This document shows positions 42,601-49,789 of a stretch of DNA of 64,000 nt, one piece after another. The number at the start of each line of letters is the position of its first letter. Position 1 is the stretch's first letter. Below the pieces are notes generated by a model, which saw nothing but the letters and a program-made list of their open reading frames with translations, was not told the DNA's origin and made no database searches. The stretch comes from Choristoneura fumiferana. Lineage: Eukaryota > Arthropoda > Insecta > Lepidoptera > Tortricidae. A program made the position numbers and the translations under genes. Location: NCBI RefSeq assembly GCF_025370935.1, contig NC_133485.1, positions 6,398,554-6,462,553 on the forward strand. Reading direction: 5' to 3'.

Positions 42601-43350
42601 TTGCTGACTATTCGTCCGTCCGTCTGCAAACACTCTTTTTTCTTAGGATCGCGTTGAAGCTAGAGTACCTATTTATTCTTTATTTTCTTAACGGGACGCA
42701 GCCATGAGCATAATAAACTGTTAAATCTGGTAATGGTCAACAGTCGCTTCTTAACATTAAAGAAAATATTATTTTGAATGACTACATGTATAAAGATTAC
42801 TGCTAAAGGATTTTGTCAACATGTGTGGGTGATGTTTACTACCTTTAATATTAACGCAGCTTTATTCTCGACTGATTTATGTGAATGTAAAATAATACTT
42901 CTTTATTTGTTACTAATATCTTCTTCTGGCAGCCTGATCCGAAGTCATCAATCACCTTGATCTTATCATCTGACCACTGATCTCCACAATATAAAACGTT
43001 TTCCTATACGTACTCACAATACCTCTCATACAGATCTATATTAAATTTTATGTCCGGTCACCAATAAAGTTAGAGCTCTCGTGCCGTGTAATTTATTCAG
43101 TCAAACGGTTCGCGATAAACTAGCCAGTCCATATCATTTCAATCGTTGATGATCGTGAATGGAACATTTAAACTAATGATAAATTACAAGAAATATAAAT
43201 CGTTACAGAGGATTAATCAAAGTGGAGTTAAGATTCTAAAAACAAAGTTAAAACCTGTTATGGGGAAATGAACTTACCTCGTTTTTGCATGAAGGAAAAG
43301 AGGTCATCGAGGAATTCCTTCCTTTGGGGGTCATCACTGATTTCGTACAA
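505..43350 (-). CDS. retn: retained/dead ringer ortholog (ARID3-family transcription factor), 5'-incomplete, seven exons
   Basis: Minus-strand gene joined from exons 43350-43278, 6899-6716, 4371-4230, 3612-3420, 2101-1951, 1286-1072 and 632-505. All borders are AG..GT and all phases match, giving 1086 coding bases (361 codons plus stop). Residues 1 to about 120 form the ARID domain (motifs FLDDLFSFMQKRG, INRLPIMAKSVLDLYELYN, VINKKLWQEIIKGL, TSAAFTLRTQYMKYLY, then KREGRRAS), very close to what I recall of Drosophila Retained and vertebrate ARID3 proteins. A linker follows with HDIEYRVREYMKMIQ, LWSLYNNNNNSP and REALNLSESP, then a REKLES-beta-like segment (VVSIELNGVTYEGVLF) and a short tail. The family binds AT-rich DNA in the nucleus and acts in embryonic patterning and neuronal development. 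The sequence before the first visible exon, normally ending in an EEQFKQ-like motif, is missing. Its family assignment is very secure; the exon 3 to exon 4 junction is the one uncertain splice. Confidence 0.95.
633..1071 (-). other. retn: retn intron, 439 bases
   Basis: The donor GTGAGT at 1071-1066 and acceptor TTTCAG at 638-633 bound this intron. It is AT-rich and I see no gene or repeat in it. Confidence 0.8.
1072..1286 (-). CDS. retn: retn exon: proline- and arginine-rich linker
   Basis: The acceptor is CCACAG before C1286 and the donor GTGAGT at 1071; the phase is 2 in and 1 out, with 215 bases. The exon begins with REALNLSESP, which matches REALNLSDSP in Drosophila Retained as I recall it. 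A basic, proline-rich stretch follows (IKREACRSPPPPAKRRTPRP), then PRAPSPRPASTPAPP and a Gly/Asn-rich end (HNGNGVNGAAFKITTRG). ALNLS resembles the PxDLS-type motifs that bind the CtBP corepressor, and AKRR looks like a nuclear localisation signal; both readings are inference. The exon is much more GC-rich than its flanks. Confidence 0.93.
1287..1950 (-). other. retn: retn intron, 664 bases
   Basis: The donor GTCAGT at 1950 and acceptor CCACAG at 1292-1287 bound this intron. Its middle holds a minus-strand Helitron-like fragment (see separate entry); the rest shows nothing recognisable. Confidence 0.8.
1591..1772 (-). mobile_element. degenerate Helitron-like fragment
   Basis: Read on the minus strand it begins A|TCCCACTAATATTATAAATG, close to the 5' end of the better-preserved Helitrons at 30350, 62071 and 16691. 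An internal GGGATAAAAACTATCC-type block is typical of this abundant lepidopteran family. The 3' CTAG end cannot be located, so the lower boundary is approximate. A GGAACTATGCC-like block seems to occur twice inside. Confidence 0.5.
1951..2101 (-). CDS. retn: retn exon: poly-Asn linker
   Basis: The acceptor is TTCAG before G2101 and the donor GTCAGT at 1950; 151 bases, phase 1 in and 2 out. It encodes SESPPGSGPAPMMSPRDAAA, then LSAIDVSRLTLWSLY, five Asn residues and SPQPDLEPQR. The LSA...LW..Y.NNNSP pattern matches the segment of Drosophila Retained between the ARID and REKLES regions. The Asn run is five consecutive AAC codons (TTG repeat on the plus strand), a likely site of length variation. 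Confidence 0.93.
2356..2529. mobile_element. MITE with about 28-bp terminal inverted repeats
   Basis: The left end GTACCATCAGTCAAATAAGT... and the reverse complement of the right end GTACTATCAGCCAAATATGT... match at most of 28 positions, both continuing into GGTCTACC. The 174-base element has no ORF. I see no clear target duplication, so the superfamily is undetermined. Confidence 0.65.
2632..2822 (-). mobile_element. non-LTR retroelement 3' end (SINE/LINE type)
   Basis: Read on the minus strand it runs from a GTGTTTCGGCGTGGAG block through GGCAACGCATCTGCAA and GCTCGTTTGCC to an A-rich tail. This layout is common in lepidopteran genomes. A related short copy in the opposite orientation is at 17281-17362. 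I cannot assign it to a named family from memory with certainty. Confidence 0.55.
2823..2960 (+). mobile_element. LINE 3' end with GACTTT tandem tail
   Basis: The sequence includes GAATTC-less CTTGCCGGATTCTTCTC and GAACCGGTGGTAGA blocks, then AATTGAATAAAGATATTTT and a (GACTTT)n tail. Ending in a short tandem tail is typical of CR1/Jockey-like LINEs, and this 3' end is widespread in Lepidoptera as far as I know. It is heavily 5'-truncated. Confidence 0.55.
2961..3040 (-). mobile_element. LINE-like fragment
   Basis: The minus strand reads GGACCTTGTGCAAGGTCCGC followed by GATTGCTACCACCATCTTGC, a block I recognise from lepidopteran LINE sequences. There are no boundaries or coding frame to support a family call. 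Confidence 0.35.
3420..3612 (-). CDS. retn: retn exon: linker with REKLES alpha-like helix
   Basis: The donor is GTGAGT at 3419. The acceptor chosen is CCTTCCAG before C3612, with a pyrimidine tract and a CTAAC branch-point match about 30 bases upstream; this keeps phase 0 with the previous exon. The exon encodes PPLNRMPALAQLSQHMQPLS, a Leu/Pro-rich stretch, then QHDIEYRVREYMKMIQQQRE and LMRNG, which parallels KQEIESRMMEYLQLIQ in Drosophila Retained and is probably helical. An alternative acceptor at 3647/3646 would add 34 bases but needs a donor in another phase, for example at 4257/4258. Confidence 0.88.
3613..4229 (-). other. retn: retn intron, 617 bases
   Basis: It is bounded by the exon ends discussed at 4230 and 3612. 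It is AT-rich with a G-run near 4155-4167, and I see no repeat or gene. Confidence 0.7.
4230..4371 (-). CDS. retn: retn exon: C-terminal part of the ARID domain
   Basis: The acceptor is TTCAG before A4371, completing the Gln codon of the preceding exon. It encodes YMKYLYDYECEKKNLST, then RSELDAAIEGNKREGRR and ASGQYDAQAALAM, covering the last ARID helix and the extended-ARID segment of the ARID3 family. The proposed donor after ATG at 4230 is GTTGGT, weaker than the other donors in this gene. It is supported by phase and by similarity of QYDAQAALAM to QYEAM... in the fly. An in-frame alternative donor GTACGA follows base 4258. Confidence 0.9.
4372..6715 (-). other. retn: retn intron, 2.3 kb, within the ARID domain
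   Basis: The donor GTGAGT at 6715 and acceptor TTCAG at 4376-4372 bound it. It contains a 380-base MITE (4467-4846). From 4850 to 6715 I see no gene; 5640-6400 is less AT-rich than its surroundings and could be conserved noncoding sequence, which I cannot test here. Confidence 0.8.
4467..4846. mobile_element. MITE with long inverted repeats and TAA target duplication
   Basis: TAA at 4464-4466 and 4847-4849 flanks ends GGGTCTCACTAGCTGACGCG and, on the other strand, GGGCCTATGCTGACTGGCGC. Further inside, 4580-4642 pairs with 4723-4786 almost throughout (for example CAGTCTCCTGTC against GACAGGAGACTG). There is no ORF. A three-base TAA duplication suggests a PIF/Harbinger-like element. Confidence 0.7.
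6716..6899 (-). CDS. retn: retn exon: core of the ARID domain
   Basis: The acceptor is TTCCAG before G6899 and the donor GTGAGT at 6715; 184 bases, phase 1 in and 2 out. It encodes TPINRLPIMAKSVLDLYELY, NLVIARGGLVEVINKKLWQE and IIKGLRLPSSITSAAFTLRT, the central ARID helices and DNA-contacting loop. It is nearly identical to Drosophila Retained in my memory (for example R for H in IIKGLRL). This is the strongest single piece of evidence for the gene's identity. Confidence 0.97.
10490..10775 (-). promoter_or_regulatory. GC-rich island with minus-strand CCAAT and TATA matches
   Basis: On the minus strand an inverted CCAAT match at 10670-10674 and CCATTGGCC at 10632-10640 lie just upstream of GATATAAAGGGCC (TATAAA at 10612-10607), in a CpG-rich block that contrasts with the AT-rich surroundings. 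The spacing suits a core promoter firing toward the ARID exon at 6899, with a start near 10580. Motif matches alone are weak evidence, so this is a candidate only. Confidence 0.3.
12190..12400. promoter_or_regulatory. GC-rich island with homeodomain-type motifs
   Basis: A CpG-rich block contains CCAATGG (12237-12243), CAATTTATTAG, CGCTTTATGACCGC and AGCAATAAAATTGC. The TTTATG and TTTATT cores resemble Caudal/Abd-B-type homeodomain sites. It could be an intronic enhancer of retn, but that rests on composition and short motifs only. Confidence 0.22.
16691..16822 (-). mobile_element. short non-autonomous Helitron
   Basis: On the minus strand it starts A|TCCATACTAATATT and ends GCGGGCAAAAGCTAG|T, with a 5' TC and 3' CTAG between host A and T as Helitrons require. 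A GC-rich hairpin lies just inside the CTAG end. At 132 bases it is internally deleted compared with the 221- and 227-base copies at 30350 and 62071. Confidence 0.72.
17281..17362 (+). mobile_element. non-LTR retroelement 3' tail fragment
   Basis: GGGCCGGCAATGCATTCGTA, a GTGTTCAT block and CCGCCTGCTCGTTTGCCCC lead into an A-rich end. This matches the layout of the minus-strand element at 2632-2822 and of common lepidopteran SINE/LINE tails. It is internally deleted. Confidence 0.5.
17371..17594. mobile_element. MITE with TAGGGATGTTGACACCA ends
   Basis: The left end TAGGGATGTTGACACCA and right end TGGTGTCAACATCCCTA are perfect 17-base inverted repeats. The 224-base element has no ORF. TA is included in the ends, so a TA target duplication (Tc1/mariner type) is possible but cannot be proved from one copy. 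Confidence 0.7.
18534..18784. mobile_element. MITE with CACTAGCACAAA ends
   Basis: GCAGCACTAGCACAAAACAT at the left pairs imperfectly with the right end, whose reverse complement reads GCAGGGGGCGACACTAGCAC then AAACCG. The TIR core CACTAGCACAAA is perfect. There is no ORF in the 251 bases. Confidence 0.5.
18824..18955. mobile_element. MITE, GGGCTACTACGAA family, copy 1
   Basis: The element starts GGGGCTACTACGAAATTGG and ends TTCGAATTTCGGAGTAGGGC. Its centre CCCTCTGACACTTATACTAT is identical to the copy at 59286-59407. Subterminal GGTACGATACGAACTTCGA is also shared. Confidence 0.72.
19623..19670 (+). mobile_element. 48-base RTE-type LINE 3' end insertion
   Basis: Only the last bases of an ATG-tailed LINE are inserted: GAGGCCTGTGCCCAGCAGTG, GGACG and an ATG-repeat tail. 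A perfect 14-base duplication, ATCTAGATTGCATC, sits at 19609-19622 and 19671-19684, which proves target-primed insertion of an extremely truncated copy. Confidence 0.8.
21128..21226. repeat. near-perfect 46-bp-arm palindrome
   Basis: Bases 21128-21173 are the exact reverse complement of 21181-21226, with a 7-base spacer. Arms run from a T/A homopolymer through ATTGGTCGCTTGCCTATG to GGCAATTACT. I see no mismatch in 46 positions. It lies next to the dispersed repeat at 21290-21765 and may be a hairpin formed when that element inserted or rearranged. Confidence 0.9.
21290..21765 (+). repeat. dispersed lepidopteran repeat with CCGTCCGT and GCGCGAGTCCGACTCGCAC blocks
   Basis: It begins with tandem GTCCGTCC and ends AACCCTCGGTGCGCGAGTC followed by CGACTCGCACTTGGCCGGC. 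This start and end combination is a common lepidopteran interspersed repeat, though I cannot name its class. A short related fragment is at 42590-42660, and 52983-53012 resembles its 3' block. Confidence 0.5.
22063..22222 (+). mobile_element. RTE-type LINE 3' end, 160 bases, with 13-bp target duplication
   Basis: Perfect AATAGTTTATAGA repeats at 22050-22062 and 22223-22235 flank it. It encodes the last residues of the reverse transcriptase ORF (RWSDNLVKIAGSRWMRKAQD, then RSEWRALG), has one extra G in a G-run that shifts the frame before the EAYVQQWTSFG end, and finishes in an ATG tail. Confidence 0.85.
25968..26055 (-). mobile_element. LINE 3' tail
   Basis: On the minus strand TATGGCGTTAAATAAATG leads to TATTTTC and a TTTC repeat tail. 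This resembles the 3' ends of lepidopteran LINEs; no coding sequence remains. Confidence 0.4.
29048..29178 (+). mobile_element. RTE-type LINE 3' end, 131 bases, with target duplication
   Basis: The family is the same as at 22063. It encodes RWTDDLFKIAGSRWMRKAQD and RSEWR, loses about 15 bases, then reads YVQQWTSFG and stop, ending in an ATG tail. AATTGATCTAT (29037-29047) and AATTAATCTAT (29179-29189) are a one-mismatch target duplication. Confidence 0.82.
30350..30570 (+). mobile_element. short non-autonomous Helitron
   Basis: The element runs from A|TCCATACTAATATTCTAAAT to AATAGCTAG|T, 221 bases. The 5' TC, 3' CTAG, insertion between A and T, and a CGCGG/CCGCG hairpin 12 bases from the 3' end all fit Helitron rules. 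There is no Rep/helicase ORF, so it is non-autonomous. Confidence 0.8.
32054..32197. mobile_element. hairpin MITE with 51-bp arms
   Basis: Arms 32054-32105 and 32147-32197 pair with essentially one substitution (GAGTTTAGAC against GTCTAAAGTC); they carry TTGCAAGAAAAATCGTGCAA. The loop is about 41 bases. The immediately adjoining 31888-32050 sequence has weaker CCTCGCCTCGT inverted repeats, so this may be nested in a second element. Confidence 0.72.
35231..35306 (+). mobile_element. possible LINE/SINE 3' tail
   Basis: CCCCAACAGGGCATCATTTTTTA leads into TTGCAATAAATAAATACTG and ends in a duplicated ACTGAAT. An AATAAA plus short tandem tail suggests a non-LTR 3' end, without further support. Confidence 0.3.
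36176..36735. repeat. direct repeats about 500 bp apart
   Basis: CGCCAATAAACGTTTACCCG at 36183 and CGCCAGTAAACGTTGACCCG at 36689 both continue TGAAG..GGGATT, TTTCATTCAATATAT. Between them 36543-36681 contains two further tandem copies of a roughly 65-base unit with TTTATTTTCTTTTAAGTACT. The arrangement resembles the remains of a repeat-flanked element, but I cannot assign it. Confidence 0.55.
38193..38400 (+). mobile_element. decayed Helitron
   Basis: It starts near GCTAATATTATAAATATGAA and ends ATTACGGGCAATAGCTG, where the expected CTAGT has become CTGT. The interior has CTTTTTATCTC and GTTCTCGCAGG as in the intact copies. Confidence 0.5.
38699..38853 (-). mobile_element. Helitron-like fragment
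   Basis: GATCCCGTGGGAATATC, a CCAAATTTCATCCAAA block and TCGCATTTATAATATTGGTA are in the order of the abundant lepidopteran Helitron-related repeat, read on the minus strand. The 3' hairpin end is missing. Confidence 0.45.
42590..42660 (+). repeat. short fragment of dispersed repeat
   Basis: AGGGTTCTTCACTTTGCTGA and TCGTCCGTCCGTCTG resemble the beginning of the element at 21290. It is too short for a firm call. Confidence 0.35.
43278..43350 (-). CDS. retn: retn exon: N-terminal part of the ARID domain
   Basis: The acceptor is TTACAG before T43350 and the donor GTAAGT at 43277; 73 bases, phase 0 in and 1 out. It encodes LYEISDDPQRKEF and LDDLFSFMQKR plus the first base of Gly, the first ARID helix. 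In ARID3 proteins this is preceded by a WS/TF/YEEQFKQ-like motif; none is found immediately upstream, so that motif must be on an earlier exon. Confidence 0.95.
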
Positions 43351-44104
43351 CTGTAACAAGAAAAAAACAGTGAATATAACAGTATCACAACTTCTTACGG
43401 ACGGCTATTCATTGGGACCCTATTTTGAAAGAATCAGAAGGTTGTTTCTGTCCTTGTCTCTGCGATAATGGCTGATGTTATGTTAGTCATTACATACTTA
43501 AACATCTATAAGAAAATATAAGATTCCTAAAATTATTCTAACGCAATACTGTCACGCCCTGTGACAGAAGGGATTGGTTCAAAATTATTTGTTGAATTAT
43601 TCTGAGGGTATTCAAATATTATTGAACACTTTTACACTCTGTGGTGAAACTTAGGGGTTGTATATGTATATCCCTCACGATCATTTCTCTATAAAACTCA
43701 CGACATTTCAAATGGTTATACAAAAGCATCAATAGGTCTGCCATGGCGACAAAAAACTGGCGCCATAATTTTCTATAACGACATCATCCTTTGTTAACAC
43801 ATCGCCAAATATCTGTTCAATGGATAAACAGTAAATTGTACCGTGATGATCGGCTAAACGTTTTTGGATTATAGTTTATTATTAAGTGTAATTAGTATAA
43901 AGCAAGCCGATACAAATACAAGGTTTAAAATTAGAACATACACAGATAGAACTTTATGTGAATAAGGTTGAAAAAGAAAAAAATCTCACAATGAAACTAT
44001 TTATCAAATAGAAACTAAACTCATATTAGCAAAACAAAATCTCCGACTACTTGATACAATATATAGGTGCGTGTGTTGTTCCAAGTTACTAGATCGATGA
44101 CTAA

Positions 44105-44189
44105 AGTCAAACCAGCCGTCAAATCTACGGTAAGTAAATTTTTGCAAGCCGAATGTTACTTAACCGGAGATTTGACAGCTGTCAAAACA
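44105..44189. repeat. small inverted repeat rich in GTCAAA
   Basis: GTCAAACCAGCCGTCAAATC to GTAAGTAAA pairs imperfectly with TTACTTAACCGGAGATTTGA and CAGCTGTCAAA. A second run, TTTGACAGCTGTCAAA, is itself palindromic. The 58440-58590 region has similar GTCAAACCAGCTATCAAATC sequence. This is probably MITE debris. Confidence 0.4.
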
Positions 44190-45487
44190 GCTGTCAAATC
44201 AAAGGGATTTGATAACTTGTTTGGCATTAGATAAGGTTAAAGTAAGTTCGTGCAACTCACGCTAAGTGTTGCTTTTATTTATGGTCAACCAATTACACTG
44301 TAATCGAAATACATAGTAACACTGCAATTGGCAGTCTGCAGCTTGATACGGGCGAACAGTGACGAAAAGCATGAGAATTATTATTTCAATTATAACACTA
44401 TAATAGGACTTGTTTAGTAAGTCCGCAATATGTCCGTAGGTAGTGTGCAACGGAGCGAAGTGACCACGTGCACCCGCATGTACGGAAGACATAGGAATTA
44501 CATTACACGACCGTTTTGCGACCAGTTTTGTTATGCTTACTGCACAATTTGACTCTTTGAATGACAATATGGCGGGAACGCGTTGATGTATAATAAATAA
44601 TAACAGTACCAATAAATATTTCGAGTATCGTCAAGTAATCTAAACAATTACGCTATCGGGTCTATTCTGGCTCAGGCACAGCGAGAAACAAAATAACAGA
44701 AAATACTCCACTGATGGCTACAAGTTCAGTTCAGTTGATTGCTAAGATAGTAACTATAACTCATAAAACAAATTATAGCGAACGAAACGTCAAGCAACTA
44801 TAGCCGCATATAAATGCAGTAACGTAGATAAGTGTGCAGATGTGAGCCCCCCAGAACATGTCATGGGGCGTAATTACGCCGATTTCCGGCACTTAAGTGC
44901 AACACAAAATACAGATAAAACGTGTATCACTTTAGCTCGACGATAAACGCTAAACGATAGGTAATGACTTGAAAGGGTGGAACAAAAGAAGTTCGAATGC
45001 GACGTAGGCACAATCGAATCGAATGATCTGAATCGTGACCCATTGAATTTATTCACAGAAAAAATCATAGTGACATCGCATTGCTTGACAAGAGAATTCA
45101 TGAAACTTACTGTCAGAGCATTCTACGCTGGGTCAAGTATCAAATAATTTGATAGAACATCGGGACCTCGTTTTGAGACTTTCTAAGCTATGGAAGATCT
45201 GACCTAAAACCAGAAGGTACCTATCAAGCTTGTACCTACTAGTATCATGCGTGAAACGCGATGATGGCAACGCTAAAAGCCATTCTAACAAATACTAAAG
45301 CAGATACTACATCTTTGACAGGACTTTCGTTCAAAATATCCGATTTTTTTTAGATCTTTCTTGTTGACCCTGTAAAAATCGATATAAAAAAGAATCTTCA
45401 AACATGTGAAAAATTAAGATAATGTGTGTAAATTTTATAACCGACTTTATGAGTAAAACTGATAAGATAAACGTATTCAGGTTCTCG

Positions 45488-45575
45488 TCACTGCCCCAAT
45501 AGTGGCCATCTTTAATTTTATGTCATTACCAATAGAGGGGACAGCAAGGTGTCATTTATTGGACATAAATGTGTG
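45488..45575 (+). repeat. unassigned dispersed repeat, copy A
   Basis: TCACTGCCCCAATAGTGGCC, ATCTTTAATTTTATGTCATT and AATAGAGGGGACAGCA recur in diverged form at 46899-46990, 1.4 kb away. The element type is unknown. Confidence 0.5.
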
Positions 45576-46898
45576 GAACAACCTTGCTTATTTAGATGAC
45601 GATTCTTCAAATCATTTCCATTTGGACAAATCATCATATAAGTAAATCTTAAACAGACTTTAAACTCAGTTCAAGAAGACAGCACAACTCTTTACGTGAA
45701 TGATCGTCGTAAAGTATGTATTTTACTTAATCGACGGCTTTTGTCTCAGTGGTGATCAGATATATTACTAATGCTATTGTTCAAAATCGATACAAAATTT
45801 CGGCTATATGACTAAGCTTGTTTTAAACGTAAATAGACAAAAGATATACTGTCACAAGTTTTCCGAGAAAATAATGTCATGGAATATGCCAATTATGGCC
45901 GTCGCGAAGAGGATACTGCGTTAAATTCGAAAGATGTGACATCATACTCAAACGTTTGAATAAGAGGAAATCCGTTAAACAATCTTGTAAGGTTTTCTTC
46001 TAAGGTTGTGCTTATTTCAAAGCGTTTTCAATACGCGACCTCAACTACAGGTACTAGTACAATTAATAGTGGCTTGTACTATATTTTGTTAGGTACGGCA
46101 GTACACCATGATACAGCTCTGCAAAGTTATTATATTACAAATATATTAGGGTCATAAGGCAGTACAACGACCATATTAAAAGGATCATTTTTCTCTTCAA
46201 CGTAGGCATTTTCGAGAGACTCAGCAGTTTTCGACTAACATATGCCCAATACATAGTCATTTTTCAACTTCTTAATTCCTGATGAATTGCAATATTATCA
46301 AAAAAAAACCTCAATAATCAATCATAGGACCAACATTGTGAAATATTATAATGACTACTTCCAAGCACATAGATATGTACACAATTTAAGGAATTTCAGC
46401 CAAACGCTGTGGTCAAACTTAAGATCTACAAAGATTTACTAACTTCCGCTCTTCCACGCACTTTACGCCGCGCAGATACCAAGCCACATCCCTACAAGCA
46501 AAAGTGTCCTAAAGCCGCTAAAACAAGTCGGCGCCTCGCGATCAAACACCTCTATTTGCATTGACCGGACAATTACATCGAGGCACTTAGCCGTACGAGG
46601 AACTGGGCCGTGGACATACAACGAAACGCCATTCGACACTTCCTGTTTCCGTCTAATATATTTACACGCGCTTCATTATACGACAATCGGGTCACAGGCG
46701 AAGTGCAAAAACATTTATTTAGATCGAGGTTTCGCTCCGCTTAAAACAAAGCGTGGCTTGGGCAAGCAAACACTCCGAGAAAACTACACAAAAGTCCATG
46801 CGTGTCCTTTTTTTTAACAACAAAAGAGCGCTGCGAACCAAATTTAGCAAGGGTTTTCTTTGATATTTTCATCGATAAGGTAGACGGTACGAGTGCTT

Positions 46899-46990
46899 GA
46901 CACTGTCCCAATAGTTGGCATCATTAATCTTATGTCATTTATTCGTTAGCAATAGAGATGACAGCAGCAGGGTGTCGTGTCGTCTATTGT
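46899..46990 (+). repeat. unassigned dispersed repeat, copy B
   Basis: CACTGTCCCAATAGTTGGCA, TCATTAATCTTATGTCATTT and AATAGAGATGACAGCAG match copy A at 45488-45575 with substitutions and a small insertion. The order and orientation are the same. Confidence 0.5.
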
Positions 46991-47078
46991 GCATTAGTGT
47001 GTCGAGTACCTACTCGGCCCTTTACCATATCAGTTCATATCACATCCGTAAGTCGCAAATTTAAAAAAACAGCGATGG

Positions 47079-47320
47079 GACGACCGGATGGCCAATTGGT
47101 TAGAGAAGCTGACTACGAAGCTTGAGGTCCAGGTTCAATTCCCGACTGGGGCAGATATTTGTATGATAATACGAATGTTTGCTCTCGGATCTTGGTTGTT
47201 TAATATGTATTTAAATATGTATTTATCTATATAAGTATGTTTATCCGTTGCCTGGTATCCATAGTACAAGCTTTGCTTAGTTTGGGACTAGATCAATTGG
47301 TGTCAAGTGTTCCATGATAA
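47079..47320 (+). mobile_element. tRNA-derived SINE
   Basis: The head has a pol III A box-like TGGCCAATTGGTTAGAG and a B box-like GGTTCAATTCC at normal spacing, followed by CGACTGGGGCAGATATTTG. The body ends TTTGGGACTAGATCAATTGG and TGTCAAGTGTTCCATGATAA, an end I recognise from lepidopteran SINEs. The head does not fold as an intact tRNA, so it is not a tRNA gene. Confidence 0.75.
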
Positions 47321-49789
47321 TGAGACATTAAGTTTACTTATGACTTTTAGAGTCTTGTTTCATCAAAAATACACTGCAGCCACGGCTGGATTGCTTGAAT
47401 ATGGTTCACGTGAATTGAAATTCCGGAATTGTCACAGAAGCTCCTGAAATTACAGTTTCGGCTTCATTAACGTTGCATGAATAAGACCTTTGTCAAATAG
47501 GTCTTTAGACTCAGCAATCGAGATTTCGGGATTCCGATCCCGTGGATACCCAACTGTTGATAAAAACAATATGATATTACACACACAATGTTAATTACTA
47601 GCTTATTGGTTTAAAAACTCCGATTCACATTATGTTAACCCTTGTTTCAAAAACACCGGTCATGAATAATTGGACCGTTTTTTCTATCCGGCGCTAATCG
47701 AAAACGTTTGCTCGGGTGATTAATCTCGAGGGAGCGAGTGACGATCGAGAAGATTGATGCGCGCTGCCTCGCGAGTCAAGCCTTTTGACTCCGTTCCATT
47801 AGCGACAACTTGACGAGCTGCTAATCTGCATGTACCCATACTTTGTCTACTAAATGACCTTATTTGTTGCCAAATACATAGACCAAAACAAATGAGAACT
47901 AAAATTTTCATAAAACATTGTTCCAAGTTCAAAATGAATTGCTGTGGTATTAAAGTGTTGCCGATAAATTAACTGAAATCACAGAAAAGGATGGTTCATT
48001 TTAGTCAATAGATATTTTTTATGGTCACCGAAAACTACGACTATTGCTATTGAATGTTTGTCATTGCGTTTGTTTATTATGTACGTATGAAGTACATATA
48101 TTTTGGAAATTTGTTTGTTTGCTTTGTAAGAGTATATTTTCTGTTCCCGAAGCGATCATAAATAAATTTGATCAAAATCTGTACTGAACTTGAAGTACTT
48201 GAAGTCTGTAATGTTTCGGTACTACAGCCTTATCAGAAGAATTTTAACTTAGTTTTGTACTTAGTTGTAGAGCACTATGTCAAAAGATTTTCATAGAGCC
48301 GTACTTATCTCTGCTTGAAGAGTTTTGAATAGCCTACCAACGTAAATATTAAAGCCGAATAAACGACAAAATCACTCGAGCACACTGGATAAAGGGGATT
48401 ACTGACACCTTTGTTACTTTAAAATATGTTATCCCAACAATTAAAAATTTGCTTAAATCGTGTCCCAAGTCACGGTAATTGATAAATTAACATATGAAGC
48501 GGCGTGAATTCCAACTTAGCGTCCGTTCGATTTACTGCCCGCAAGAACTATGAGACGTTTGGATGTGAACGTTTCCTCGGCAAATTGTATGAAAAGACTG
48601 GAATATTATCATAACAGGGCCTTGTATTGTCGCCCACTGGCCCGTCAATATTTGAATCACAAAACTTGTCGCTAAGCCGAGTAATCTCCATTGTGACGCG
48701 CCAATTACCGACTCTCCCCTTCCGCTTGAATAAATCAAATATTAAAACATCCAGTAATAATAATGCCTGGTATGAAAAATAAACAGAATGACCTACTGTC
48801 TCTGTGAAATTTATAAAGCGAACTTGTGTGAAAATGTTTATGACAATGTATTGAATACTAGCTTAAGCTAGCATTTTCACTCTCGTGAATGAATGAAACA
48901 AGCTCTGTGATACTCAAATAACGTATGTACCACAAATTTCTAGCCTCAGTGGTATAAGCTGTGCGGCATACTTACTTAGATGTGTAAATTCGATGACAAT
49001 AAATCTGGTAGTGAAATTCTGATGGTCTAGCGAGGATCGTCTCCGCAGGACAGAACTCTTCAATAAATAATTGCACTTGAAACGTTGAGCAACGGAGATC
49101 CTACCAGTAGGATAGGATTATGTAGCTTGGATGAAAATGCAAATATAGTCAAAAAAACGTGGATAAAGTAAGTAAAAAATAGTACTATTAACTTTGTAAA
49201 GGTGTTCAAGTGGGATTGGATAAAATAAATCACTTTAATGCCTTTGGTTATTGATGTACTTAAAACGGATTTCAATAAGCCAACGATTGCTTGCTAATAC
49301 GGCATAAACATTATAGAATATGTCGACACAAGGCTATCTTGATTGCAAACAATGTTACCGAGTTGTTACTAACTTTATGCGCAAATTTATGAGTGCATCG
49401 CTTATTTTACAACATAACTATAAACTTATAGGTGTTATAAATAGTTGACGACCGCAATACCATTTCATGATTGCATGACGTTCAATTAATTTTATTGATC
49501 AAAGAAGCAGCGTTGGTACCTAAGTCTCTGAGTTTCAGAAAGTTGAATTTCAAAAGTTCAGTTCCATATATTATATACATTCTCCAACCAAGTAATATTT
49601 AGTCACCACTTGTAGCTTTTACTGAGACATCGGTTACACCCTCATTCTGGTATGATCAGTCCAGCATTCTTATCAGAATGACGACTGAATTACCCTGTAA
49701 CCCACTCGAACTGACGGACTGACGGTTCACACTGAAGAAAATTAAGGTTTTCTATAAGGCGGATGGAAGCTATAAGCTAGACGGAAATA

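Larger units (their letters stand above)
6900..43277 (-). other. retn: 36.4 kb retn intron splitting the ARID domain
   Basis: The donor GTAAGT at 43277 and acceptor TTCCAG at 6905-6900 bound it. No other coding exon can be recognised in either strand; all ORFs are short and without family resemblance. Separately listed contents are small Helitrons, MITEs, LINE 3' ends, hairpins and two GC-rich islands. The stretches between them (for example 6900-10480, 12410-16690, 22250-25960, 26060-29040, 32210-35230, 38860-42580) show nothing I can name. Confidence 0.85.

Noticed and set aside
47086..47156. Possible tRNA gene
   Set aside because: The A- and B-box-like segments are present but the arms do not pair as a tRNA, and the sequence continues into a typical SINE body.
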